This document shows positions 29,016 to 36,835 of a DNA stretch of 42,990 bases, one piece after another. Made by a program: the position numbers and the translations under genes. Origin of the DNA: a virus. Position 1 is the first letter of the stretch, and every line of letters begins with the position of its first letter. The stretch covers positions 1 to 42,990 of IMG/VR virus record IMGVR_UViG_3300033388_000826. One strand, written 5' to 3'. Under the pieces are notes generated by a model that searched no databases, was not told the DNA's origin, and saw nothing but the letters and a program-made list of their open reading frames with translations.

Positions 29016-30302
29016 TTGGCCAAGAGTTTCGAAGGAATCTTTGGCGGCATATTCGATCAAAACGTACACCTGCGTGATTCTCGACATGCCGCTAACGCCT
29101 ACGGGTTTAATAAGGCAGACCTTAGTAACGGAACTCCTCGGCATAAATTTGAATTTTTCCTACGCTTCAACTTCAATCAGAATCCTGATGTTCGTAGGTT
29201 TGTACAAAAGTTTTTATCAGAAAGCGATAAGGATATGATTTCAACAATGGTCAAGACAGTTACAATGCCGTCTATGTCTATTGAAACAGAAACACTCAAT
29301 CAGTACAACAAGAAACGAATTTCTCAATCACGTATAGACTATAATCCTATCAGCATAACAATGCATGATAGTGTAGAAGGTCGCACATTGCGTTTGTGGG
29401 AAATGTATTACGAGTATTACTTTAAAGATGGTGACGCATTTGAGAAACTAGGCTCAGGTAGTGGACAAAGTGATCCTGGATTCCTCACAGCATTCTTTGA
29501 CGCATTTTCTGGCAATGACGCACCAAAACGAAACTTACGTGAATACGAAAACGACGTAATAAAAGATCGCTTCAATGATAACTACGGCTACAATCTTAAG
29601 CGAGTAGGCAATAACAAATATCTTATTGACAGCATCGAAATTTTCCAAGTACACGGCGGCAGATTTTCACGAACAGAAATTATCCGTCCGCGTGTAACAG
29701 CATTCTCGCATGACACACTTGACTACGAAGCTATGTCAGACTTAGTTCAGATGCAATTTGACTTTGCATATGAAGGTGTTGTCTATGCAAACATTAATGA
29801 TAGATTGAATTCAGACGAGCTAGACCGCTATCGCTATGGCGACTTCAACGAATTAGCAAATCTGATTACTATTCGCACACCAGTTAAAGGAAGAGCGTTA
29901 GGCGGAAATAACAAACCTGCGTATCCTGACACATCTTGCCCGCCAAACTTTCCTGATGCATTTTCAGGGGTAGGCGGATGGCTAAATAATTTTATATCAT
30001 CCCCGATTGGATCAGTTGTGTCAGGTGTCATAGGACAGCAAAACATTCAGCGTGTTGCTGATGGTATTGGTGGTGTTGTTGGCTCGATCCCAAACGCAAT
30101 CGGAACTGTAGCAGCAGCAAGTATATTTGGCGGCACAGTTAGTTTTAATCCTGACCCTATACAAGCACTACGTACAACAGCAAATCAAATTGGTCGTAGC
30201 GCGGTTAATCGCACTCGCGATAATTTTGCTGCTGGTGTTGGTGCCGCAGTTAATACAGTTGTTACAGGCATAGTAGAACCGGAGGGTGCGGATGGCGGTT
30301 AA
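29016..30302 (+). CDS. tail-tube-fold protein, probably tube initiator or baseplate-tube component
   Basis: Translation appears to start at TTG 29016 with AGGATA about 8 bases upstream; no nearby ATG fits. The first 280 residues follow the tail-tube pattern: RHKFEFFLRFNF, 'TVKTVTMPSMSIETETLNQY', 'RISQSRIDYNPISITMHDSV', LWEMYYEYYF, then IDSIEIFQVHGGRFSRTEII and LVQMQFDFAYEGVVY. The C-terminal ~130 residues are Gly/Ala/Val-rich and low complexity, perhaps a membrane-active or flexible tail. Its position after gp19 suggests a gp54-like tube initiator, or a second tube protein. It is longer than T4 gp54 (320 aa). Confidence 0.65.
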   Translation: MAKSFEGIFGGIFDQNVHLRDSRHAANAYGFNKADLSNGTPRHKFEFFLRFNFNQNPDVRRFVQKFLSESDKDMISTMVKTVTMPSMSIETETLNQYNKKRISQSRIDYNPISITMHDSVEGRTLRLWEMYYEYYFKDGDAFEKLGSGSGQSDPGFLTAFFDAFSGNDAPKRNLREYENDVIKDRFNDNYGYNLKRVGNNKYLIDSIEIFQVHGGRFSRTEIIRPRVTAFSHDTLDYEAMSDLVQMQFDFAYEGVVYANINDRLNSDELDRYRYGDFNELANLITIRTPVKGRALGGNNKPAYPDTSCPPNFPDAFSGVGGWLNNFISSPIGSVVSGVIGQQNIQRVADGIGGVVGSIPNAIGTVAAASIFGGTVSFNPDPIQALRTTANQIGRSAVNRTRDNFAAGVGAAVNTVVTGIVEPEGADGG

Positions 30303-30741
30303 TAGACAATCTACGAGCCTAGTTCGGTTCTTAGGCGCAGAAGTATCTGCGAGACAAACCAACGGCAAACTTGCAAACAATGTTGTAAATGGACTTGGCG
30401 GAGAACGCACACGCCCAGCAGATCAACAACGTACAGCAAATACGCTTGAGCCTGATTCAATAAAAATCGCTGACTATCAAGCAGCATTAGCTCACATGCA
30501 AGCGTTAGGTGCTGAACCGCTTACTGCTAAAGCAATGGCAATGGTGATGGTCGATGCAGCAAAAGCGCAAGGCATGGGTGTTATGTCGCTCATAGACTCA
30601 GCAAGTACAACTGAAATGGCGCTTGTATCAAATACCGCATACACGTATATCAATCAACTAAGGGACATTAGTAGCCAACTCGGTGCTTCAGAAGAAATTG
30701 ACAACACTCAGAGTTTACGTAGCCGCTACTTAATAGCATAA
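30292..30741 (+). CDS. virion-locus protein of unknown function (149 aa)
   Basis: ATG 30292 lies six bases after GGAGG and overlaps the preceding stop. The N-terminal 50 residues are polar and likely disordered (QRTANTLEPDSIKIADYQAA follows); the rest is helical and Ala/Met-rich (ALAHMQALGAEPLTAKAMAM). The next start overlaps the stop (TAATG), so it is coupled to the gp4-like gene. The location points to a structural or assembly role. Confidence 0.65.
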   Translation: MAVNRQSTSLVRFLGAEVSARQTNGKLANNVVNGLGGERTRPADQQRTANTLEPDSIKIADYQAALAHMQALGAEPLTAKAMAMVMVDAAKAQGMGVMSLIDSASTTEMALVSNTAYTYINQLRDISSQLGASEEIDNTQSLRSRYLIA

Positions 30742-31211
30742 TGGCTAAATTCAAAAGCGGCGTCTACGCTCCAGCTAATCCAGATAAGTATACCGGCCCT
30801 CGCGCACCACGCTACAGAAGTAGTTGGGAGCTAACATTCATGCGCATGTGTGATCGTCATCCTAACATTGTAAGTTGGGCAAGCGAACCAATTAGAATTC
30901 CTTACATGAACCCGTTGACGCATAAATTATCAGTATATGTTCCTGATTTCTTGATGGTGTACGAAGATAAGAAAGGCAATCGCAAACAAGAAATAATTGA
31001 AGTCAAGCCTGCTAAAGAAACTCACCTGAGTGAATCAAAATCAATAGGCGACAAGCTACGTTACGCAGTTAACATGGCAAAGTGGCAAGCAGCAGCAGTA
31101 TTTTGCAAAAATCATGGACTCGGATTCAAAGTTATCAACGAAAGTGAACTGTTTGGCAAGAAGCCGAAGCCGAAAGGCAAACGAGCCAAGAAGAAAGCAA
31201 AGAAAAAGTAA
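30741..31211 (+). CDS. gp4-like head completion protein (TnsA-type nuclease fold)
   Basis: The 156-aa protein matches T4 gp4 (150 aa) with RYRSSWELTFMRMCDRHPNI, VSWASEPIRIPYMNPLTHKL, SVYVPDFLMVYEDK and QEIIEVKPAKET. Glu of WELTF, Asp of VPDF and the ExK of IEVKP make a TnsA/restriction-type catalytic set. In T4, gp4 (with gp50/65) completes the head after packaging, probably trimming DNA ends. The C-terminus is a Lys-rich tail (about 25 residues). TAATG overlap with the preceding gene. A late box follows for the next gene. Confidence 0.85.
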   Translation: MAKFKSGVYAPANPDKYTGPRAPRYRSSWELTFMRMCDRHPNIVSWASEPIRIPYMNPLTHKLSVYVPDFLMVYEDKKGNRKQEIIEVKPAKETHLSESKSIGDKLRYAVNMAKWQAAAVFCKNHGLGFKVINESELFGKKPKPKGKRAKKKAKKK

Positions 31212-31241
31212 TCAAAACTGATATTATTCATCTGTTTAGGT

Positions 31242-31249
31242 GATAAATA
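31242..31249 (+). promoter_or_regulatory. late promoter box GATAAATA with ATG 8 bases downstream
   Basis: T-GATAAATA-C ends 8 bases before ATG 31258, the same spacing and flank (ACT-ATG) as at 19533. By T4-like start-site rules the mRNA would begin about three bases before ATG. Confidence 0.65.
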
Positions 31250-31257
31250 CAATTACT

Positions 31258-31749
31258 ATGACAAAATCACTTGAAGAAACATTTGACCTACCTCCTATCA
31301 AAGAGGCACTAGCTGCAAAAGACAAACCAACAGCAGTTGTGGAAGTTGCACCAGCAAACGACCCAGTTAAAATTCTAAACGCACTTACTGTCGCTGAAAA
31401 AATTGAACACGCACTAACAACCGTCACTGAGCTTGACAACAACGATGTTGAGATGGATGAGATTGCACAAGAGGCATTAGAATCTTATGCAGAGCTTAAG
31501 GATCTAGCTATGAACATGGCTGATGCACACGCTGGTCGCATGATGGAAGTTGCTGCTTCAATGCTAAAAACTTCACTTGAGGCCAAGGAAGCGAAGATCA
31601 ATCGCAAGCTTAAAACGATTGATCTACAGCTTAAGAAGATGCGAATGGATCGACTATCAGGTGAAGATGGGGACGCGCCGCTAGCTGAAGGTACAGAATT
31701 CGACCGCAACGAGCTACTCAAGCATTTGCACATTCAACGAGAGGAATAA
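31258..31749 (+). CDS. terminase small subunit (gp16-like)
   Basis: I start at ATG 31258 (MTKSLEETFDLPPIKEALAA); an in-frame GTG lies inside the late box. The 163-aa protein matches T4 gp16 (164 aa) in length and layout: a polar N-terminus and the helix pair around 'ALESYAELKDLAMNMADAHA' and 'GRMMEVAASMLKTSLEAKEA', like gp16's RHMEVFATLM region. A charged C-terminus (DRNELLKHLHIQRE) completes it. It forms a ring that recognises DNA and stimulates the gp17 motor. In T4 gp16 and gp17 adjoin; here two virion genes intervene. A leaderless mRNA is predicted. Confidence 0.75.
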   Translation: MTKSLEETFDLPPIKEALAAKDKPTAVVEVAPANDPVKILNALTVAEKIEHALTTVTELDNNDVEMDEIAQEALESYAELKDLAMNMADAHAGRMMEVAASMLKTSLEAKEAKINRKLKTIDLQLKKMRMDRLSGEDGDAPLAEGTEFDRNELLKHLHIQREE

Positions 31750-31772
31750 CCCGACGTTTATTTTCAGTATTT

Positions 31773-31780
31773 GATAAATA
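31773..31780 (+). promoter_or_regulatory. late promoter box GATAAATA for the core-protein gene
   Basis: T-GATAAATA-C, 29 bases before ATG 31810, with GAGGAA as ribosome site in between. Confidence 0.7.
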
Positions 31781-31809
31781 CTAGAAAATAAGCAGAGGAA
31801 TTTCTTACA

Positions 31810-32436
31810 ATGACATCACAATATCGAGACTATTACTTAGCCGAATCCGCGAAGGAATATACGTATCGAATTAAATTTGCAGTAAACGATCTATCAGCAG
31901 ACCAGAAAGGTGCGCTAGAAGATGCACTTGCAAAATTTGATCTACGTTCAATCGGCAAGTTCACAGATTCGCCAATTCAGCAGTCGCCACTAGATTTCCC
32001 TAATGTACGAAACAGCAAAGTTTTTGTAGCTGAGATTGTACTAGGTTATCCAGTAACGGTCGATGAGCTTCGCATGTACATTAGCGATAAAGTAGCTATT
32101 AATCAGCAAGAAATTGCAGTATATAACAACTATGATCCTCGCGATGAATACAATGAACAGCGCATTGCGCAACTAGCAGGCAAAGATGCTGACTATGTTG
32201 CACGACTAGGCACAGAATACGAAGCAGACGAAAAGACAGACTACGGCAAAGACTATAACGATAAGTTTCTAGCAGAGCTAGACGATGAACGCAAAGAGCG
32301 TCCAGTTGTTGAAGTTGAAAACCCGTTGATGCAGCCTACAGCAGTTGATAACACAAGTGTTGCAACACCAGACGTTGGCGAGCAAGGCGGCTACAGTGTC
32401 ATGGGAGGCAAGGGAACAGATGGTCCATCAGCCTAG
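31810..32436 (+). CDS. probable prohead core / internal virion protein
   Basis: The 208-aa protein begins MTSQYRDYYLAESAKEYTYR. YLAE followed by S resembles the T4 gp21 cleavage site (L/I-x-E, cut after Glu) and the whole start resembles capsid-targeting peptides. The folded region (YRIKFAVNDLSADQKGALED, FPNVRNSKVFVAEIVLGYPV, TVDELRMYISDKV) is reminiscent of conserved virion-core proteins of marine T4-like phages. An acidic, disordered tail follows. The next gene starts inside its 3' end. Assignment from motif and position. Confidence 0.6.
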   Translation: MTSQYRDYYLAESAKEYTYRIKFAVNDLSADQKGALEDALAKFDLRSIGKFTDSPIQQSPLDFPNVRNSKVFVAEIVLGYPVTVDELRMYISDKVAINQQEIAVYNNYDPRDEYNEQRIAQLAGKDADYVARLGTEYEADEKTDYGKDYNDKFLAELDDERKERPVVEVENPLMQPTAVDNTSVATPDVGEQGGYSVMGGKGTDGPSA

Positions 32437-35164
32437 CATACGTGAATTAAAGGCGATTGTAGAATCTTACAATCAAGCAATAGAAGAAGCAGACAGAATG
32501 CCTGACGGCTCGCCTGTTCCTGATAGCTTGGAAGTAGACATTAAAGATACAGAAGTATGGAAGAATCGAAACAAGCCGCGTAATGATTTTGAGCCTAAGA
32601 CAAACATGTGTCCTGATTGTGAAGGCACAGGCGATCGGCTAACAGGCTCAGATCACCTGTTTCCAGGTCTCGGTTATGAATGCGAACGTTGCAATGGCGA
32701 AGGCGCAGTATTCGAAAGCACTGATGAGCTTACAGAAGCAGCATCACGCAAAGATTTTCGCATGGTTGCTAATCTAATTTCTAAGATTGAAGATCCTGTA
32801 CTACGTGTTTCTTCAGCGGAAGATCATGCAAAAATGTTTGCACTACAGAATCCGCGCTTTGACAAAGATAAGTTCATGGCAGCATGTAAAGCAGTTGATC
32901 TAGGCGTAGATGAGCTAGGCGAAGACTTTGCTACAGAACCAGAACAAGCTGATGTATGGAACGCACCCCAAGGTGATCCGTTCCGCGATGAATCTCCAGC
33001 GCAACCTATACAGGTTAACGCACTTGCTGATATTCCTGAGCTATACATGAAAGCAGGGGATACATTATATGTTGAACCTACAAATAATGCAGGCGAAATG
33101 TACAGCGAAGAAAACGGCGCAACAATAAGTTGGGATTTTCTTTTGCACATGGATCAAATAGGCAAAGCTAAGTTAGACATTGGCACAGGACAGCAAGACC
33201 CAGGCGAAATGGTTCCGTTTGAAGAAACAGCAGATTTCCCTGCACAAGGATCTGAACAAGAGTGCGCATGGTGGGCAGGATGCTCAAACGATGCGACAAC
33301 AACTGAGCCACATCCAGTACTCGGCAATGTGCCTATTTGTGATAGGTGCGTAGGAAAGCTACGTAAGATTGAGGGGCTAGACGAAGACAGCTTTTCGAAT
33401 CTGTACGATTGTCCTAAATGTGGAGAATACGTGCATACAGAAGATGAATCTTGTCCAGAAGAGGACACAGTTGAGGAAGACAGTAAACCTTACGCAACAA
33501 TGAAAGACGGACCAGATAAGTATTTGTTCCGTAAAGATAACAAACAAAAACTAGTCGGCTCTGCTGACAATGAGCCAGAAGATGGCGAAGAAGAATTGGA
33601 AGAGACTGATATGGATAAAGACATTAGAGAAATGCAAATCGCAGCAGGTATTATCGAAGATTGCGACCAAGACGATGAAAAGAATGACGACGGCGATTGC
33701 AGTCCATTCACTCACGGAGATGAGAACGTTGACATGGTACGTGAAGATGGTGAAAACGGCACCTGGCCTGGCCCGTATGAAGAATCAGAAGCATGGGAAG
33801 GGCAGTCAGTTAAAATTACAGGCGGCAAATATGCAGGCGAGACTGGTAAAGTAATACACGCAGAAGCACCGCACGGAGAAAGCGGTTCAAGACAAGCAGA
33901 ATTTATGGTCAATCTTTACAGCGGTGGAGTTGTTACACTCTATCCTGGAGAATGGGCAGACGATCAACTAGAACTACAGTATGATCCAAACGTTCGTCCA
34001 GAAGGCAAATACGATCCTGCACTTGAAGAAGATGATCTTGCAAAAGCACTAGGTCGTCCAGACGTTCCACGTCCAGACCTCAGTGATCTAGAATATGAAA
34101 TTTGTCCAGAGTGCGGTGTCACTGGTGGACACGATGATGCTTGCGGAGAGCTAGCAAAACTTTATCAGGAAGATGCAGTGGGTGAAGATTTACTTCTAGC
34201 TCCTAAAGACGCACCTGGTCCTGAAGTAGACTCTCCTTACAAAGACATGGCTAGCATTGGCGCGCAGCGCGATCCAGAAGCAGATTATAATGCAGACGAT
34301 TACTATGGTGATGACAGGGTTGAACCTGAGCTAGATCGTCAAACAGATTTCAATGCACCACCTCGTGATGATGGTGATGACAGTTACGATATGAATGAAG
34401 AACCAAACGATGATGAGCGTATTATTGATGTAGGTGACGATGAAGATTATGAGACATATGACTTTGACGATGAGTTCGAACAGATGTTGGGCGGTTCAAG
34501 TGATATGCCAGGAGCGGAGTATAACGGTATGTATGAAATGAATGATCTACGTAGACTTGCAGGTCTTGAGAAAGTCATGGAAGAAGAAGAATGTGACGAG
34601 GAAGAAACTTGTGACGAAGACAAAGAAGAACTAGACGAGATTGCACCAGTCATAGCAGCAGTAGCACGAGGCGCAGGCGCAGCACTAGCTGACAAAGCAG
34701 TAGACTCGCTAAGTGGCGATGTTGAAGAAGGTAGTGCAGCAGGCGCACCAATTACAGATGATTTAGTTGCATACAACATTGCTGACGAGAAAGCGTATTA
34801 CGTAATGGCTGATGTACTAGGCGCAGAACTAGATTTTGGTCCACAAGACGAAGTACTTGTTCCGCTAGCACGAAACGATCAAGTTCTAGTTGCACTAGAT
34901 CAACAAGGCTTTGTGAAGGACGTTGATTTTCGTGTAGCAGGTGAGCAGTATGAAGCTGATTTGCAAAACGGATACAATGATCGTGCATTCTCTGACGGAC
35001 AAGATTACTTTCCTAAGGGTTCACATCAATCTCCAGCAGACGATCTAGGTCCAACTGCAAGCGACCAAGGTGACAACCCAATGTCTAATAGGATGCGTAG
35101 TGTCGAAAAAGATGACGTTTATGAAAGCATGAAGCTTGCATATCGTAGACATCGCAAGGCATAA
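32420..35164 (+). CDS. very large acidic virion-locus protein with DnaJ-type zinc knuckles and a KOW motif (914 aa)
   Basis: ATG 32420 has an AAGGGA site and overlaps the previous gene by 17 bases; an upstream start at 32345 is less likely. A first CxxCxGxG pair lies at about 64-95 (CPDCEGTG ... CERCNGEG). A helical module ends LQNPRFDKDKFMAACKAV. Further CxxC pairs lie near 285-310, 331 (CPKCGEY) and 564 (CPECGVTGG). A KOW/SH3-like segment (EGQSVKITGGKYAGETGKVI) sits near 459. Most of the rest is acidic and disordered. LTE-A at about 104-106 fits a gp21-type cut site. It lies between gp16 and gp17, so a head-internal or assembly role is likely. Function unknown. Confidence 0.75.
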   Translation: MVHQPSIRELKAIVESYNQAIEEADRMPDGSPVPDSLEVDIKDTEVWKNRNKPRNDFEPKTNMCPDCEGTGDRLTGSDHLFPGLGYECERCNGEGAVFESTDELTEAASRKDFRMVANLISKIEDPVLRVSSAEDHAKMFALQNPRFDKDKFMAACKAVDLGVDELGEDFATEPEQADVWNAPQGDPFRDESPAQPIQVNALADIPELYMKAGDTLYVEPTNNAGEMYSEENGATISWDFLLHMDQIGKAKLDIGTGQQDPGEMVPFEETADFPAQGSEQECAWWAGCSNDATTTEPHPVLGNVPICDRCVGKLRKIEGLDEDSFSNLYDCPKCGEYVHTEDESCPEEDTVEEDSKPYATMKDGPDKYLFRKDNKQKLVGSADNEPEDGEEELEETDMDKDIREMQIAAGIIEDCDQDDEKNDDGDCSPFTHGDENVDMVREDGENGTWPGPYEESEAWEGQSVKITGGKYAGETGKVIHAEAPHGESGSRQAEFMVNLYSGGVVTLYPGEWADDQLELQYDPNVRPEGKYDPALEEDDLAKALGRPDVPRPDLSDLEYEICPECGVTGGHDDACGELAKLYQEDAVGEDLLLAPKDAPGPEVDSPYKDMASIGAQRDPEADYNADDYYGDDRVEPELDRQTDFNAPPRDDGDDSYDMNEEPNDDERIIDVGDDEDYETYDFDDEFEQMLGGSSDMPGAEYNGMYEMNDLRRLAGLEKVMEEEECDEEETCDEDKEELDEIAPVIAAVARGAGAALADKAVDSLSGDVEEGSAAGAPITDDLVAYNIADEKAYYVMADVLGAELDFGPQDEVLVPLARNDQVLVALDQQGFVKDVDFRVAGEQYEADLQNGYNDRAFSDGQDYFPKGSHQSPADDLGPTASDQGDNPMSNRMRSVEKDDVYESMKLAYRRHRKA

Positions 35165-35185
35165 GTAGCGAAATAACATAAAAAC

Positions 35186-35205
35186 GGGGCTACGGCCCCT
35201 TTTTT
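35186..35205 (+). terminator. intrinsic terminator before the large terminase gene
   Basis: GGGGC (35186-35190), loop TACG, GCCCC (35195-35199), then T6. A compact GC stem and T run. The large terminase start follows 17 bases later. Confidence 0.9.
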
Positions 35206-35209
35206 ATCC

Positions 35210-35217
35210 GCTAAATA
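35210..35217 (+). promoter_or_regulatory. late-box variant GCTAAATA five bases before the terminase ATG
   Basis: GCTAAATA differs from GATAAATA at two positions and ends five bases before ATG 35223. If used like other late boxes, the first base of the mRNA would be the A of ATG. It sits just after a terminator, so some promoter is required here. Confidence 0.5.
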
Positions 35218-35222
35218 TAAGT

Positions 35223-36800
35223 ATGGCACAGTTAGATTCAGAGTTAATCAAAAAAGCACACGCGAAAGTTCGTTATACGCCAGAAATGGCCGACGAATTA
35301 GTAAAGTGTACTGATCCTATCACGGGGCCGATGTATTTCATGGAAAATTTCATGTACATCCAACATCCTATCAAAGGTAAAATAAAATTTGCGCCGTTTG
35401 ATTATCAGCGGGAACTATGTGTAACTTATAACGAATATATATCTTCTATCGCTATGATTGGCCGTCAACTAGGTAAGACTACACTAGCAGCAGGTTATCT
35501 ATTGTGGTACGCAATGTTCAAACCTGACTCAACAATCTTGATCGCAGCACACAAACGCGAAGGCGCTTCTGAAATAATGCAGAAGATACGATATTGCTAT
35601 GAATATCTCCCCAATCACATCCGTGCTGGTGCGTCAGAGTACAACAAACAGACGCTAACGTTTGATAATGGCTCGCGTATACTTTCACAAGCTACTACAG
35701 CGACTACAGGTCGTGGTCTCGCACTATCATTAGTATATCTTGATGAGTTTGCATTCGTGCCGCCACAAATTGCGCGTGAGTTCTGGACTGCTATCTCTCC
35801 AACACTATCAACTGGCGGTAAGTGTATCATTACTTCTACGCCAAACGTCGATGATGACCAATTTGCAGAGATTTGGTTTGAGTCACAACGTACAATTGAT
35901 GAGTTTGGTAACAAATCAGAGGTTGGATCAAATGGATTTAAGGGTTATCATGCTACTTGGGAAGCGCATCCAGATCGTGATGAACAATGGGCTAAGATTG
36001 AACGAGCTAAGACGAGTGATGATAGATTCAAGCGTGAGCATGAATGTCAGTTTATCTCATTCCAAGAAACACTTATCAATTCTAAGACCCTAACAGAATT
36101 AGGCTTCAACACAATTAAAGCAATAAGAAAATCAGGACAAGTACGTTGGTACGATAAAATTCGCGATGGTCGATCATATTGTGTAGCTCTAGACCCAAGT
36201 ATGGGCACAGGTGGCGATAATGCTGGCATACAAGTACTAGAATTGCCAAGCATGAAACAAATTGCAGAGTGGCAACACAATCATAGCATAATTGAAGATC
36301 AAATAAAAATCTTGCGCGGCATTTTGATGGAGATTCAACACAATGCTCCTAAGTCAGACATCTATTGGACTGTAGAAAACAACACAATGGGCGAAGCTGC
36401 CCTCGTTGTTATTCGCGACACTGGCGAAGACATGTTCCCAGGTACATTTATGCATGATCCCAACCGTCATTTGGGAAAGAAGAATCGAAAAGGCTACAAC
36501 ACGACTCACCGAACCAAACTTGAAGCTTGTTCTAAATTTAAGGGCTTGCTCGAAAGCGGAAAATTGCAACTTTTCAGTGACAACTTAGTACACGAACTCA
36601 AATACTTCATTGCTAAAGGCAACACATATGAAGCAACAATCGGTGAGACTGATGATCTAGTCATGGCAATGCTTCTCAATATACGCATGATTCAGCATAT
36701 CTCTACTTGGGACGATCAGCTTCAAGAGCATATCAATAGTGGCGTAGCGGGTCGGTTTGAGGAAGAGCCTGAGATGCCGCTTCCAATGCTTGTATTATAA
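35223..36800 (+). CDS. terminase large subunit (gp17-like)
   Basis: The 525-aa protein has the packaging ATPase motifs: Walker A GRQLGKTT at about 80-87, Walker B VYLDEF at about 171-176 with catalytic Glu, and the coupling motif IITSTPN near 199-205. The RNase-H-like nuclease follows: VALDPSMGTGGDNAG near 321-335 (Asp324), WTVENNTMG near 381-389, and GETDDLVMAML near 472-482 with the last acidic pair. It drives DNA into proheads and cuts the concatemer. T4 gp17 is 610 aa, so this is somewhat compact. It appears to be leaderless, with no Shine-Dalgarno between the preceding terminator and ATG. Confidence 0.93.
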   Translation: MAQLDSELIKKAHAKVRYTPEMADELVKCTDPITGPMYFMENFMYIQHPIKGKIKFAPFDYQRELCVTYNEYISSIAMIGRQLGKTTLAAGYLLWYAMFKPDSTILIAAHKREGASEIMQKIRYCYEYLPNHIRAGASEYNKQTLTFDNGSRILSQATTATTGRGLALSLVYLDEFAFVPPQIAREFWTAISPTLSTGGKCIITSTPNVDDDQFAEIWFESQRTIDEFGNKSEVGSNGFKGYHATWEAHPDRDEQWAKIERAKTSDDRFKREHECQFISFQETLINSKTLTELGFNTIKAIRKSGQVRWYDKIRDGRSYCVALDPSMGTGGDNAGIQVLELPSMKQIAEWQHNHSIIEDQIKILRGILMEIQHNAPKSDIYWTVENNTMGEAALVVIRDTGEDMFPGTFMHDPNRHLGKKNRKGYNTTHRTKLEACSKFKGLLESGKLQLFSDNLVHELKYFIAKGNTYEATIGETDDLVMAMLLNIRMIQHISTWDDQLQEHINSGVAGRFEEEPEMPLPMLVL

Positions 36801-36809
36801 TTAGTTTTT

Positions 36810-36817
36810 GATAAATA
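36810..36817 (+). promoter_or_regulatory. late promoter box GATAAATA for the 621-aa gene
   Basis: T-GATAAATA-C, 18 bases before ATG 36836, with TAGGAG as ribosome site. Confidence 0.7.
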
Positions 36818-36835
36818 CTGCTATAGGAGTATTTA

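Noticed and set aside
34447-34779. Ser/Ala-rich 110-aa minus-strand frame
   Set aside because: It is the mirror of the acidic GAN codons of the 914-aa protein and has no start signals.
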